This document shows positions 27,070-37,134 of a DNA stretch of 64,000 bases, piece by piece. The notes beneath the pieces were generated by a model that was not told the origin of the DNA, did not search any database, and saw nothing but the letters and a program-made list of their open reading frames with translations. Source of the DNA: Spirochaetales bacterium Spiro_10 (GTDB lineage Bacteria; Spirochaetota; Spirochaetia; Treponematales; Treponemataceae); contig LVBL01000045.1 of the NCBI GenBank assembly GCA_001604405.1, forward strand, positions 47,751 through 111,750, in the 5' to 3' direction. The first letter of the stretch is position 1. Each line of letters begins with the position of its first letter. The translations under genes and the position numbers were made by a program.

Positions 27070-27290
27070 AGGTTCTTTCACGACTGATGTGCGGCACTAT
27101 CCGCATGTATCAACGGTTCATTTCCCCCCTTTTACCGCCCTCCTGCAGGTATTATCCGACATGCTCCGCGTATGCCTATGAAGCGATTGCGAGATTTGGC
27201 CCCTTCAAGGGTTTGTATCTTGCCGCGCGACGAATCATGCGCTGTCATCCTTTCCACGAAGGCGGCTACGACCCGGTTCCCGGGAAGTAG
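27066..27290 (+). CDS. yidD: Membrane protein insertion efficiency factor YidD
   Basis: The 74-residue protein has the YidD pattern: a short amphipathic N-terminus ([22 protein letters not shown]), conserved cysteines, [14 protein letters not shown], and the [14 protein letters not shown] ending. YidD sits at the inner membrane face and helps YidC insert proteins. It lies in the classical rpmH-rnpA-yidD-yidC order and starts within the rnpA stop. Confidence 0.95.
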   Translation: MKVLSRLMCGTIRMYQRFISPLLPPSCRYYPTCSAYAYEAIARFGPFKGLYLAARRIMRCHPFHEGGYDPVPGK

Positions 27291-27386
27291 TCCAGGACAC
27301 GACTTGCCACTCGGCGCAACGTAGCGCGAGTTACGGGTCTTCCGCCTGATACGGCACGCAATTTTCTCGCGAGAGGAGCAGACAGA

Positions 27387-29150
27387 ATGGACAGAAATAC
27401 GGTATTGGCTATCGGGCTTTCGACCCTTGTCATCATTGGGGGATTCACCCTCCAGTCGAAACTTTTCCCCACCGCTGAAAAACCGCAAAGTGCCTCGCGC
27501 GCAGACGCGGTAAAAATCGAGGATACGGCCGCCGGCGCTCAGTCGTCGGGAGCCATCGATCCGGTTTCAATCGAGGCCGTTTCCGCGAGCCCGTCCTCGT
27601 TAGAGGCCGAAGCAAGCGATACGGCCGAAACCTTCGTGATCGAGACCGACCTCGTACGCGTTACCTTCACGAATAAGGGCGGCGATATCGTTTCCTACAA
27701 ACTCAAGGAGCATCTGGACAAGGGCGAACCCGTCGAGATGGCGGGCGGTACTGCCGACGGCAATCGCGCGTTCTCCCTTTTGCTGGGCAGCGTGAACGGA
27801 ACGGCGGTTGACCAGATTTTTTCGGTGAAACGCATAAGCGATACCGAAATCGGCTTTTTCCGCCCGATGATCGTGAAAAAGGCCGACGGCTCAGAAGCCC
27901 GGTTTACCCTTGTCAAGCAATACCGTTTCGTGCCCGGGGAATACCTCTTTGAACTCAAGATAACCGTGGACGGCGACAGGGAGCTTCAGGGGCTTGCCTT
28001 CGGGGATGCCGCCTATACCTTGCGGGCGTCACCCCGTTTCGGTCCCGACTGGGACGTGAAGCAGGACAAATACGAATACCGAAAGTATTTCCACCTTCTG
28101 AACGGAAAGAAAAAGTCGGTTACGGTCAATCAGGGCCAGTCCAAGGCCGTTGCCGACAAATTTACCTGGGCGGCCGTGGCCGGCAAGTATTTCACCATCG
28201 TGGCCATCCCCGAGAATTTCATACAGGGTGTCAGCTATTCTTCCGCCTTCGCCGCCGACGGTACGGCAAACTCCCAACTGCTTCTTGTCCATCAACCGAT
28301 CGAGGGGAGCCGGAATACCGACGTTTGGCGGTTTTACGTCGGGCCCAGAACGGACAAACAGCTCGCGAAGTACAATGTCGTCGGCAATAACGCCTTCAAG
28401 CTCGGCGACGCGAACATAAACGAGATGGTGGAATCGAGCGGAATCCTCGCGCCGCTCGAGATGCTTCTGAAGTGGTTCATGGAGCTCTTTTACAAACTCG
28501 TTCCGAACTGGGGCGTCTCCATCATCCTCATGACCATCCTCATGCGAATCGTCATCTTTCCGCTGACGAAGAAAAGCTCCGAGGCGACGCACAAGATGCA
28601 GGAACACGCGCCGAAGATGCAGGAGATTCAGGACAAGTACCGGGGAAATCCGCAAAAACTGAACGAGGAACTCGCTAAGTTTTACAAGGAATCCGGCTAT
28701 AACCCCCTTTCGGGTTGTCTGCCGCTGCTGATCCAGTTTCCGCTGATATTCGCGATGTACAACCTCTTCAACAACTACTTCGAATTTCGCGGGGCGATGT
28801 TCATCCCCGGATGGATCCCGGATCTTTCGCGCGGTGACAGCGTGATGCTCTTTCCGTTCTCGTTGCCGTTTCTCGGGGACAATCTCCGTATCCTTCCCAT
28901 CATCTACGTTGTTTCCCAGCTGCTTTTCGGAAAGGTTACGCAGACGCCGACCGCGAACCAGCAAAACAGCTCGATGAAGTTCATGATGTACGGGATGCCG
29001 CTCGTGTTCTTCTTCCTGTTCTATAACGCGCCGGCGGGATTGTTGCTGTACTGGACCTTCTCCAACGTCCTTACCCTGGGACAGCAGGTGATCATTAACC
29101 GGATGATGGAATCGCGGAAACCGGCCGGTCTCGAGCTTGTAAAAAAATGA
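27387..29150 (+). CDS. yidC: Membrane protein insertase YidC
   Basis: The 587-residue protein has an N-terminal membrane anchor (residues about 3-25), a large periplasmic domain (about 70-340), and the conserved insertase core from about 355 to the end. The core carries the groove arginine in ILMRIVIFPLT and the cytoplasmic coiled region HKMQEHAPKMQEIQDKYRGN. The large periplasmic domain is the diderm (Gram-negative type) form. YidC inserts inner-membrane proteins alone or with SecYEG. GAGAGGAG precedes the ATG by nine bases. It is followed 24 bases later by jag. Confidence 0.96.
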   Translation: MDRNTVLAIGLSTLVIIGGFTLQSKLFPTAEKPQSASRADAVKIEDTAAGAQSSGAIDPVSIEAVSASPSSLEAEASDTAETFVIETDLVRVTFTNKGGDIVSYKLKEHLDKGEPVEMAGGTADGNRAFSLLLGSVNGTAVDQIFSVKRISDTEIGFFRPMIVKKADGSEARFTLVKQYRFVPGEYLFELKITVDGDRELQGLAFGDAAYTLRASPRFGPDWDVKQDKYEYRKYFHLLNGKKKSVTVNQGQSKAVADKFTWAAVAGKYFTIVAIPENFIQGVSYSSAFAADGTANSQLLLVHQPIEGSRNTDVWRFYVGPRTDKQLAKYNVVGNNAFKLGDANINEMVESSGILAPLEMLLKWFMELFYKLVPNWGVSIILMTILMRIVIFPLTKKSSEATHKMQEHAPKMQEIQDKYRGNPQKLNEELAKFYKESGYNPLSGCLPLLIQFPLIFAMYNLFNNYFEFRGAMFIPGWIPDLSRGDSVMLFPFSLPFLGDNLRILPIIYVVSQLLFGKVTQTPTANQQNSSMKFMMYGMPLVFFFLFYNAPAGLLLYWTFSNVLTLGQQVIINRMMESRKPAGLELVKK

Positions 29151-29174
29151 TTCTTATTTGCCAGGAGCAAGACA

Positions 29175-29900
29175 ATGACATATGAGTTTGAGGGAAAAAC
29201 CGAAAAGGAAGCCATAGAGCTTGCCGCCGCGGAATTGGGCCTGGAAAAAGACCAGTTCGACGTGGAAATAATCGAATCGCAGAGGAACAGCATTTTCAAG
29301 AAGGGTTTCGTAAAGATACGCGTTCATACCGACGAGCCCGTCGCCCGCGCGAATCGCGCTCCGCGCGCCGAATCCGGGGTTGATCCGGAATTTGACGGCG
29401 GGATTCCCCGAGGAAAGGCGCTGTTCCAGGATCCGCTTCCGAAGGACGATTTCGAAAAGACCATGATCGACTTCGTGGCGTCGATGGTCCGTAAAATGGG
29501 GTATGACGTGACGGTCGAGGTAATGAGCCGCGAGGAACGCAAGATCGGGCTCCGCCTCAATTCCAAAAGCTCGTCCATACTGATCGGGCGCAAGGGAAAG
29601 AACCTCGATGCCCTCCAGTTGCTCGCGAACGTTTATGCGGGGCGGCTCGGCCACGAGGATATGCGCGTCATCCTCGATTCCGAAAACTACCGTATACGCC
29701 GCGAGGAGTCCCTCGTGCGCCTCGCCTATACCACCGCAGACCGCGTGCGCACGTCGCGCGGGTCCATCCTTCTCGAGCCGATGAATCCCTTCGAGCGCAG
29801 GCTGATACATACCACGCTCAACGACATCGGCGATGTGGACACGAAGAGCGAGGGAGAGGGGCTGTATAAGCAGGTTCGCGTTTTTTACAGGGGGCGGTAA
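29175..29900 (+). CDS. khpB: KhpB/Jag RNA-binding protein
   Basis: The 241-residue protein has the Jag-N domain (residues about 1-52, with GKTEKEAIELAAAELGL and IFKKGFVKI), a linker, a KH domain with the RNA-binding loop GRKGKNLDALQLL, and a C-terminal R3H-type domain (LEPMNPFERRLIHTTL). KhpB binds many RNAs, usually with KhpA, and affects cell division and envelope growth. It sits directly after yidC as in many bacteria. Confidence 0.93.
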   Translation: MTYEFEGKTEKEAIELAAAELGLEKDQFDVEIIESQRNSIFKKGFVKIRVHTDEPVARANRAPRAESGVDPEFDGGIPRGKALFQDPLPKDDFEKTMIDFVASMVRKMGYDVTVEVMSREERKIGLRLNSKSSSILIGRKGKNLDALQLLANVYAGRLGHEDMRVILDSENYRIRREESLVRLAYTTADRVRTSRGSILLEPMNPFERRLIHTTLNDIGDVDTKSEGEGLYKQVRVFYRGR

Positions 29901-30692
29901 ATGAAAAGGACGGTCCTTGCGTTCGCGTTCGCGTTTCTCATGGCCGTTCTTGGCGCGGAAGAGGTCTCTGACAGGCTTTCTTCCTTGTTGCCCGCCGATG
30001 TCGCAACCGAGCTTCTTGACAAGGGCATCGTTCAAAGCGTCATGTACAGGAAGCCTGGGGCCGTTCCAAGGCTTGCGCCGGCGCTGGCGCTTGCCGGAGA
30101 GGCCCTTTCCTTCTGGGAAGGGAAGGAACCTCCGTTTTTCAGCGAGTCCCTGTATCTCTACAAAAAAAACGGCCAGAGGGTCGGCGAGCGCGGGTCCGAG
30201 CGCGGGGATATCTCCGTGATCCTCCGGTCGCTCTCCCGCCTGAAGGGCGTCGAGTATTACTCGACCAGCCGCAAGAAGATGCGGACCCTGTACGAGAAGT
30301 CCTACGTCGTTGACGGCGAGAAGACGCGCAAACGCGTCGACGATCCCGTAGACGGGTCGGCGGACGGGCTCACGCTGCTGGCCGTTCAAAAGGACCTGAC
30401 GTTTGGCGAGTACTTGTATGAATACAAGTACCGCGAAACCGAGGACACCGTCGCCTTCTATTCCAGGAACCTTGAAACCCTTTCATACGCCATTTTCGAC
30501 CTGATTGATCCCTCGGCGCTACGTACGAGCCTGGTCGTACACGATATGGGTGACTATCTTCTCATTTACAACCTTACGCGGGTTTCTTTTACCGCCATTC
30601 CTGGAATGGAGGCGAAGGTGAAGGCCTCGTTCACGACGAGGGCCGAGGCCGTGTACAAGTGGTTCGTTTCGGAATATGAAAAACGGAAGTAG
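29901..30692 (+). CDS. Exported hypothetical protein
   Basis: I do not recognise a named function. The 263-residue protein starts MKRTVLAFAFAFLMAVLGAEEV, a typical signal peptide with a likely cleavage after LGA, so it should be periplasmic. The rest is a mixed alpha/beta protein with a YYSTSRKKMRTLYEKSYVV segment and a C-terminal IYNLTRVSFTAIPGMEAKVKASFTTRAEAVYKWF region. It may belong to a spirochaete-restricted DUF family (DUF6675 comes to mind, from memory). It follows jag without a gap and overlaps glpK by 17 bases. Confidence 0.65.
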   Translation: MKRTVLAFAFAFLMAVLGAEEVSDRLSSLLPADVATELLDKGIVQSVMYRKPGAVPRLAPALALAGEALSFWEGKEPPFFSESLYLYKKNGQRVGERGSERGDISVILRSLSRLKGVEYYSTSRKKMRTLYEKSYVVDGEKTRKRVDDPVDGSADGLTLLAVQKDLTFGEYLYEYKYRETEDTVAFYSRNLETLSYAIFDLIDPSALRTSLVVHDMGDYLLIYNLTRVSFTAIPGMEAKVKASFTTRAEAVYKWFVSEYEKRK

Positions 30693-32172
30693 CGGTTATA
30701 TACTCGCGCTTGACCAGGGAACGACGACGTCCCGGGCGATCGTGTTCGATCGCGAGGGGAAAATCGTGTCGCTCTGCCAGAAGCCGATAACGCAGTACTA
30801 TCCCGAACCCGGATGGGTCGAGCACGATCCCGAGGAGATTTGGCAAACGCAGATATCCGCCGCGCGGGAGGCACTCGCGTCGGGCGGCCTGACGGCTGGG
30901 GATATCGTGTCCATCGGCATCACCAATCAGCGCGAAACGCTCGTGGCGTGGGATCGCGCTTCGGGCCGGCCAGTCTATCGTGCGATTGTCTGGCAGTGCA
31001 GGCGTTCAACCGAGATATGCACGGAGCTTGCGGATTCGGGGCTCGAGGACGAGATTCGGGCGCGAACCGGATTGCGGCTCGATCCGTATTTTACAGGTAC
31101 AAAACTCTCCTGGCTTCTTCGGGAGGTTCCCGGGCTCAAGGCCCTCGCCGAGGCCGGCGAGATTTGCTTTGGCACGATCGACTCCTGGCTGATCTGGAAG
31201 CTTACCGGTCGGCATGCCACCGACGTCACGAACGCGTCACGAACCCTGTTGTTCAATATCCAGACACTGCAATGGGATCCGATGCTGTTGTCCGTGCTGG
31301 GAGTTCCGCGCGAGGCCCTGCCGGAGGTCCTTTCGAGTTCGGACGACTTTGGCCTTACAAGGGCAGAGGTGTTCGGCAGGGAAATCCCGGTTACCGGAGT
31401 CGCCGGCGACCAGCAGGCAGCCATGTTCGGTCATGCGTGCTTTGCGCCCGGAATGGCGAAGAACACCTATGGAACGGGATGTTTCGCGCTTTTGAATACG
31501 GGCACCTCGCCCGTATGGTCCAAGAACAACCTCATCACCACGATTGCCTGGAAGCTCGGCTCTACGACGGTATATGCCCTTGAGGGCTCAGTTTTTATCG
31601 CCGGGGCCGTCGTTCAGTGGCTTCGTGACGAGCTCGGGCTGATCTCGTCAGCCGCTGAATCGGAGGAGCTCGCGCGGTCTGTTCCCGACGCGAACGGCGC
31701 CGTGGTGGTACCGGCCTTTGTAGGCTTGGGCGCCCCGCACTGGGATCCCGTGGCTCGCGGTACCATCCTTGGCCTAACCCGCGGCGTAACGCGCGCCCAC
31801 ATCGTGCGCGCCGCCCTCGAAAGCGTCGCGTATCAGTCGGAGGATCTTCTTTCCTCGATGCGCGCCGATTACGGACGCCCGGTCGAGGTTCTCAAGGCCG
31901 ACGGGGGGGCTACCGATAACGCCTTTTTGATGCAGTTTCAGGCGGATATCTCGGGAATTCCGGTATTGCTTCCCGAGATCTCCGAGACGACCGCCCTGGG
32001 GGCCGCCTATCTTTCTGGTTTGTACTCCGGTTACTGGTCAGGGATGGACGAGATCGAAAAAAACTGGAGAATGCTGTGTAAGTGGGTCCCCTCTATGGAC
32101 GAAAAACAACGCAGAAAGCGGCTCGAAGTATGGCATTCCGCCGTATCGGCCGCGAGGGAGTACAGGATATGA
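30676..32172 (+). CDS. glpK: Glycerol kinase
   Basis: GlpK phosphorylates glycerol to glycerol-3-phosphate with ATP. The 498-residue FGGY-family kinase starts with [21 protein letters not shown] and contains [15 protein letters not shown], the substrate loop HYPE-like [30 protein letters not shown], and [19 protein letters not shown] near the end. All are textbook GlpK. The ATG lies inside the preceding gene (17-base overlap) without a strong ribosome binding site, suggesting coupling. It overlaps the PPIase gene by four bases. Confidence 0.96.
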   Translation: MKNGSSGYILALDQGTTTSRAIVFDREGKIVSLCQKPITQYYPEPGWVEHDPEEIWQTQISAAREALASGGLTAGDIVSIGITNQRETLVAWDRASGRPVYRAIVWQCRRSTEICTELADSGLEDEIRARTGLRLDPYFTGTKLSWLLREVPGLKALAEAGEICFGTIDSWLIWKLTGRHATDVTNASRTLLFNIQTLQWDPMLLSVLGVPREALPEVLSSSDDFGLTRAEVFGREIPVTGVAGDQQAAMFGHACFAPGMAKNTYGTGCFALLNTGTSPVWSKNNLITTIAWKLGSTTVYALEGSVFIAGAVVQWLRDELGLISSAAESEELARSVPDANGAVVVPAFVGLGAPHWDPVARGTILGLTRGVTRAHIVRAALESVAYQSEDLLSSMRADYGRPVEVLKADGGATDNAFLMQFQADISGIPVLLPEISETTALGAAYLSGLYSGYWSGMDEIEKNWRMLCKWVPSMDEKQRRKRLEVWHSAVSAAREYRI

Positions 32173-33233
32173 GCAAAAAGACGAAGGTGCTGCTGATAAC
32201 GGCGGTTTTATTGGTAATCATGGGCGGCGCCACCGCGGCCGCCATCATTATGGGCGGGATTTCCGCCAAACGAGGAGATACGGGAAAGATGGGCGGAGAC
32301 GCAAGTATTGGAGCTATCACGAAGGACGGGCTCTATGCCGTCATGGAAACCTCGAAAGGGACGATCATCCTCGAGCTGTTTTACGACAAAACGCCCCTGA
32401 CCGTCTGCAATTTCGTCGGTCTAGCGGAAGGAACCCTCGACGCGTCCAAGGGAAAGAAATTCTACAACGGACTCGTCTTCCACCGGGTTATCAACGATTT
32501 CATGATTCAGGGCGGAGATCCCATGGGAAACGGTACCGGCGGCCCCGGTTACAAATTCCCCGATGAATTCGACGCTACCTTAAAGCATGACGTTCCGGGG
32601 ACTCTTTCGATGGCGAATTCAGGCCCTGGTACGAACGGCAGCCAGTTTTTCATCACGCACGTTCCCACGCCCTGGCTTGACGGAAAGCATACGGTTTTTG
32701 GACGCGTCATCGAAGGCCAGGCGGTCGTGAACGCCGTTACCCAGGGCGATACCATCGTGTCGGTAGCGATTGTCCGGAGGGGCGATGCGGCCAAGGCCTT
32801 TGGAACGACCCAGGCCGATTTTACGCGACTCTTGGCCGGAACGGCGGATCGCGAGCTCAGGCAGGTGACCGAGCAGCTTGCCGCCCGTCTTCCGAATGCC
32901 AAAAAGGCCGAGTCAGGCGTTTTGTATCAGATTATGAAAGAAGGAAGCGGCCCCGCTTTGACCCCAGGGCAGAATCTGACCATGAAATACAAGGGTTCGC
33001 TCCTGAACGGTACCGTTTTTGACGACTCGGATATGCATACCCCGTTGCAGTTTCAGGTTGGCCGGGGAAAGCTGATTCCCGGCTTCGATTCCCAGGCGCT
33101 CGAGATGAAAAAGGGAGAAAAGCGGACGATTGCCATTCCCCCCGAATTGGGGTATGGGGCTCGCGGCGTTCCCGGCGTGATCCCGGCCAATTCCTGGCTT
33201 GTCTTTGATCTTGAATTGCTCGACGTCAAGTAA
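32169..33233 (+). CDS. Cyclophilin-FKBP fusion peptidyl-prolyl isomerase
   Basis: This 354-residue protein joins two unrelated isomerase families. A membrane anchor or uncleaved signal (residues about 6-30) leads into a cyclophilin domain (about 50-200) with [22 protein letters not shown] and [11 protein letters not shown] helical linker (about 205-245) connects it to an FKBP domain (about 250-354) with [15 protein letters not shown] and [28 protein letters not shown]. Both should catalyse proline isomerisation, probably in the periplasm given the N-terminus. Dual-family proteins of this kind are known, including in Treponema. The start is coupled to glpK, and a terminator follows. Confidence 0.93.
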   Translation: MSKKTKVLLITAVLLVIMGGATAAAIIMGGISAKRGDTGKMGGDASIGAITKDGLYAVMETSKGTIILELFYDKTPLTVCNFVGLAEGTLDASKGKKFYNGLVFHRVINDFMIQGGDPMGNGTGGPGYKFPDEFDATLKHDVPGTLSMANSGPGTNGSQFFITHVPTPWLDGKHTVFGRVIEGQAVVNAVTQGDTIVSVAIVRRGDAAKAFGTTQADFTRLLAGTADRELRQVTEQLAARLPNAKKAESGVLYQIMKEGSGPALTPGQNLTMKYKGSLLNGTVFDDSDMHTPLQFQVGRGKLIPGFDSQALEMKKGEKRTIAIPPELGYGARGVPGVIPANSWLVFDLELLDVK

Positions 33234-33240
33234 TTGTCAG

Positions 33241-33273
33241 GCGGGGCGGCGGAGAGGCCGCCCCGCACTTTTT
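33241..33273 (+). terminator. Intrinsic terminator after the PPIase gene
   Basis: GCGGGGCGGC pairs with GCCGCCCCGC around a six-base loop, followed by ACTTTTT. It ends the rightward jag-glpK-PPIase transcript. Confidence 0.88.
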
Positions 33274-33282
33274 CCTGCAGAA

Positions 33283-36200
33283 CTACCGCACACCGATTTC
33301 CGAAGAAAAGGCGCCAGAAACAAAGAGGGAAAGACCTTCTTCGAAGGCTTTATTGAAAGCCCTAAAATTGTGGATAACCTGTGTACAATATGTGACATTT
33401 TTGTTTCTATTTTTAAGAACAAGCGTAAGTGCTTGTGGGTTATCAATAATTTCGATTTCAAAGGGCGTATCTCTGGATTCCTTGAACCCTGCCCGGCGAA
33501 ACGAACGAATCATGGTGCTCTTTCGGGATCTTTGAGACCAAGCGTCCCGATCGGCCGATGATGCGTAAGAAAACTGTACCGGGAGGGCGATATCCCCAGC
33601 TATAAAGGCCGACGGTTGCAATTCATAGAGCGTTTGCGCCAAGGCATCGTTTTTCGAACCGGAAAGGGCCTCCGAGAGGGCTTTTACGAGATAGTCGCGC
33701 TCCCAGACGGGGTCAAGGGTCTGAATCGCCTCACGAAGAGCCTCGGAATCACCCGTAAGTCGGGCTATTTCGTATAAGTACGAGGGCCTCGCCCGGGGAA
33801 CATGGAGCTCCTCGATGGCTCGAGCCTTGTTGACATACCGAAGCGCCATCCGTTTCCATTGATCAAGGGCCAAAAAATAATAGCTATTCTGGTAGAGGCC
33901 GTTGCCGTTCAAGGCCTGTCCGTGGCCATCGCTTAATTCGTAGTAGCGGGCCGTACGTTTCGTGTATATACGAAAGAGTCCGTTATGATACCATTTCTTG
34001 CAACTCAGTCTAATCAGAGATATCTGCTTGGACAGGTGTGTGGAAAAACTGTGGACAAATTGGCGTTTTTTGGAGATGTATTCAAAGTGATGGATATCTC
34101 TTTGCAGGCGATGGATATCTGATTTGAACTGATCCTGGGTGGTACCGTAGTTGGCAATCCATGAAAGGTCCTCACGGTTTTTCGCCTCGGATAGATACGC
34201 CTGAGCCTCCCGGGGAAATCCGGCCGCAAGCAGTGTTTCGGTCAATCCCAGGGCCGCGAGCGGGGACGTGTCCTGGGCGTAGGCCGTTTTATACCATTCC
34301 AGGGCCTCCCTGAAATCGCGCCGTCTCAGGGCCAATTCTCCGCGCATAAGGTATCCGGAGGAACGCGCGGAGGCCTCGAGGGACCGTTTGGTGTCCTCCT
34401 CGGCATCCTGAAAGCGGTAAAAAACTTCCTCCAGTATCGACCGGTTGTAGTAGTAGATGGACAGGAGGTACGCCTGCCCCCTGTCCCGGGCGAAATCCAC
34501 GGCAAGCGTATAGTACTTCTTCGCGTTTTCGTAGTCGAAGGCGGAGGTATAGAGGTTTCCGAGGCTTACGAAGAGGGTTCCGTCCGGTCCGTATCTGTCC
34601 GTGGCCGCGAGCATGGCCGATATCCCCTCGGTCAGGCGGTTGGTCTTGTAGCAAAGCCAGCCGAACGTCGACCAGGCGCTCAAGTCGTCCGGAACAAGCT
34701 CGAGGTACGACCGCTGGTACGCCAGGGAAGCCTCCTCGTCATTCAGGTAGCCCGCGCAGGACGAAAGAAGGGAGTAGATCTCGGCGCCTCCGATGCCAAG
34801 GGACAACGCGCGGGTCAATGCGCCCCTCGCCGGCAGATAGAGCCCCTTGTCCAGGAACACGACTCCTCTGTGATAGGGATAGCGGGGATCGTCGGGGTAT
34901 AGCCGTTCGCCCTCCGAAAGCAGTGCCAGGGCTTGTTCCCAGTTTTCGGCCTCAATCGCCGAAAGGGCGCGGGACAGATGCGCCTCCTTGCCGGAAGCAG
35001 GCCCGGTGTCGCCGTCCTGGGCACGGGACGGAAGGCAGAAGGCCGCGAGAAACGCGAACGCCAAAACGAATGAGCGCAGGGTTCGTCCGATATGCCTCGC
35101 GGATTTTCTGAACGAAGGATCCTTGACCAGGGACGAGTAGAGAGCGCGCGCACGGAGGGCTTCGCCGTCTCCGCACTCGGGGGCAAACCTGGCTTGTTGT
35201 TCGAGATCGTGCAATTCCGTAGCCCGCGCGTCATCAAGGGCCTCGGTAAGGGCCTTCCTCGCGACCGGATCCCGGTCGACGGAGCCGCATCCGGACCGTG
35301 CGCGGAGGTCTTTCGCAAGGGACACGATCCTTCTTCTCGGCGAAGACGAGAAGAAGGCGATGGCCCTTGCGCGGAAGCGGAAGAACAACCCCAGCAGAAG
35401 CAGGACGATCACGAGGACCGGGAGGCCGTAGGACCGGGCTGCCCGCAAAATGGCCCGCGTCAGGGAGGAAATGAGCGTTTGCGAGCGGGAGGCCGCGGCA
35501 TCCTCGACGGTAACCTCGAGAAGGGCGCGCTTGTCGAATATCTCCCCTAGAAGGGCCAGGAATTCCTCTCCCCCCGCGGATTGTCCGAAATTGATCGTTT
35601 CTCCCTCGGCGACGTTCAGGGTCGTGGGATCAAAGGCCATCCACCCGTAGTTCGGAAAGAATACCTCAACCCAGGAGTGCGCCATATTGGCGCGAACCGG
35701 ATAATAGTCCAGCGCGCCGGAGCCGGGTTGCATGAAGAACCCGGCCGCCACGCGGGCCGGAATGCCGAGGCTTCTGAGCATCAGACAGAGAGAAAAGGCG
35801 AAATAGGTGCAGTAGCCCCGTTTTGACTCAATCAAAAAATGGCGGAGCTGGTTGCCGTCTTGCGCGGTTCCCGGCTTGAGCGAGTACCGGTAATCGCCGT
35901 CGTGCAAGAACGCGACGAGGGCGTTGATCCGGTCGAGATAGCCCTCAACGTTTCCGGCGGCGCTTCGCGCGATCGGCTCCACGAGACGTCTCGTTTCCTC
36001 GTCGATCTCCGTGTAGAAGGAAAGCTCCCTCCCCGAAAGGCCCTCCGTAACGTCGCCGCTTGGGGGCGCGCAGTCGTAGAGCTCGAACGGCATGAATCCC
36101 GAAACCTCGCTTGTAACGGCGTATGCGCCGTTGAACGACGCGTTGTCCCATATCTTATAGGGGGTAACGCGCGTCGGGTATTCCATCGACAGCAGGGCCT

Positions 36201-37134
36201 TCGGGTCAAAGTTGACGATAAAGTATTCCTGTTCCACGACGTGACGAAGCGCGAAACCGACGTGCTCAATGTCTTCCGGCGCTCTCGGGATGGACAAACG
36301 CTGGGGGATGGCGCCCGAGGGGTCTTTCTCGAAGAATCCCCGTGAGGGGTCCCACCCCGCGAGCCAGGTCCTGCGTATGAACGAGTTTGAATACTCCTCC
36401 GGAACCCGGGCGATGAGAACGAGATTGTCGTTCATTCGAATTTCGTTCTGGAGGGAAAGGTACTGCGAGAAATCGAAGCGGAAAAACGTAGGCTGTATGA
36501 GACCGCCCTGGGAGGCTACCGAGAGCGAGTTGAAGGAAAGCAGCGCGATAATTCCGGCAGTCAGCAAAAACGGAACGAAAATTGCGAGGTTGGCGTACGA
36601 CGCCCTGGCGCGGCGACTCGCGGAATACAGACAGACGAACTGCAGGAGCGCGAAGACGAACGATATCGCCGCCAGTTGCACGGGATGGGAGAAGAGCGTA
36701 AGCCGGTGATATCCTTCAGTCCAGAAAAGCCCGCAAAAAACGAGCAGGAGGGAGAGCGGTTCCGCCTTTATCCACGCGGCGGAGCGGCGGTACAAGACCG
36801 TGCTTCCGAACGGAACCGCAAAGAGCGAGACAAAAACCGGCCAGGATACGGACAGATGAAGAAAGGCGCGGTGCGTTCCCGTTGACTGGACAAGGCAGGC
36901 CAAAGAGTACGCAAGGACATAGAGGAGCGAAAGCGAAGCAAAGGAGATCGCCAGAAGCGGCATCAACCGGAGCCTGAGGCGCGAGCAACGGTAGCCCGCG
37001 CCGATTGCCGCAAGGGCGATCGTCAGCGACGCGGACCAGTGGAAAAACTCCCGAAAGTGGCGCTGTACGAGAACCGAGAGCATGACATAGGAGGCGATTC
37101 TCGCGGCTGCCGCGACGTTATAGCGCTTCGGCAC
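33283..37134 (-). CDS. TgpA-like membrane transglutaminase fused to TPR domain
   Basis: This 1283-residue protein has several membrane helices (about 1-220), a periplasmic transglutaminase core with Cys442 (KRGYCTYFA), His486 (AHSWVEVFF) and Asp502 (AFDPTTLNV), another membrane helix near 560-580, and a cytoplasmic-type stretch. A second strongly hydrophobic segment at about 680-705 (LAFAFLAAFCLPSRAQD) looks like a signal peptide. From about 715 it has TPR-like repeats (YPDDPRYPYHRGVVFLDKGLY; DYENAKKYYTLAVDFARDRGQ). The GTG start at 37134 has AAGGAGG six bases upstream. It follows moxR and DUF58 genes, the usual partners of such proteins in envelope-stress operons. The TPR extension is unusual and may come from fusion with a separate secreted gene. 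Confidence 0.85.
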   Translation of the reverse strand: MPKRYNVAAAARIASYVMLSVLVQRHFREFFHWSASLTIALAAIGAGYRCSRLRLRLMPLLAISFASLSLLYVLAYSLACLVQSTGTHRAFLHLSVSWPVFVSLFAVPFGSTVLYRRSAAWIKAEPLSLLLVFCGLFWTEGYHRLTLFSHPVQLAAISFVFALLQFVCLYSASRRARASYANLAIFVPFLLTAGIIALLSFNSLSVASQGGLIQPTFFRFDFSQYLSLQNEIRMNDNLVLIARVPEEYSNSFIRRTWLAGWDPSRGFFEKDPSGAIPQRLSIPRAPEDIEHVGFALRHVVEQEYFIVNFDPKALLSMEYPTRVTPYKIWDNASFNGAYAVTSEVSGFMPFELYDCAPPSGDVTEGLSGRELSFYTEIDEETRRLVEPIARSAAGNVEGYLDRINALVAFLHDGDYRYSLKPGTAQDGNQLRHFLIESKRGYCTYFAFSLCLMLRSLGIPARVAAGFFMQPGSGALDYYPVRANMAHSWVEVFFPNYGWMAFDPTTLNVAEGETINFGQSAGGEEFLALLGEIFDKRALLEVTVEDAAASRSQTLISSLTRAILRAARSYGLPVLVIVLLLLGLFFRFRARAIAFFSSSPRRRIVSLAKDLRARSGCGSVDRDPVARKALTEALDDARATELHDLEQQARFAPECGDGEALRARALYSSLVKDPSFRKSARHIGRTLRSFVLAFAFLAAFCLPSRAQDGDTGPASGKEAHLSRALSAIEAENWEQALALLSEGERLYPDDPRYPYHRGVVFLDKGLYLPARGALTRALSLGIGGAEIYSLLSSCAGYLNDEEASLAYQRSYLELVPDDLSAWSTFGWLCYKTNRLTEGISAMLAATDRYGPDGTLFVSLGNLYTSAFDYENAKKYYTLAVDFARDRGQAYLLSIYYYNRSILEEVFYRFQDAEEDTKRSLEASARSSGYLMRGELALRRRDFREALEWYKTAYAQDTSPLAALGLTETLLAAGFPREAQAYLSEAKNREDLSWIANYGTTQDQFKSDIHRLQRDIHHFEYISKKRQFVHSFSTHLSKQISLIRLSCKKWYHNGLFRIYTKRTARYYELSDGHGQALNGNGLYQNSYYFLALDQWKRMALRYVNKARAIEELHVPRARPSYLYEIARLTGDSEALREAIQTLDPVWERDYLVKALSEALSGSKNDALAQTLYELQPSAFIAGDIALPVQFSYASSADRDAWSQRSRKSTMIRSFRRAGFKESRDTPFEIEIIDNPQALTLVLKNRNKNVTYCTQVIHNFRAFNKAFEEGLSLFVSGAFSSEIGVR

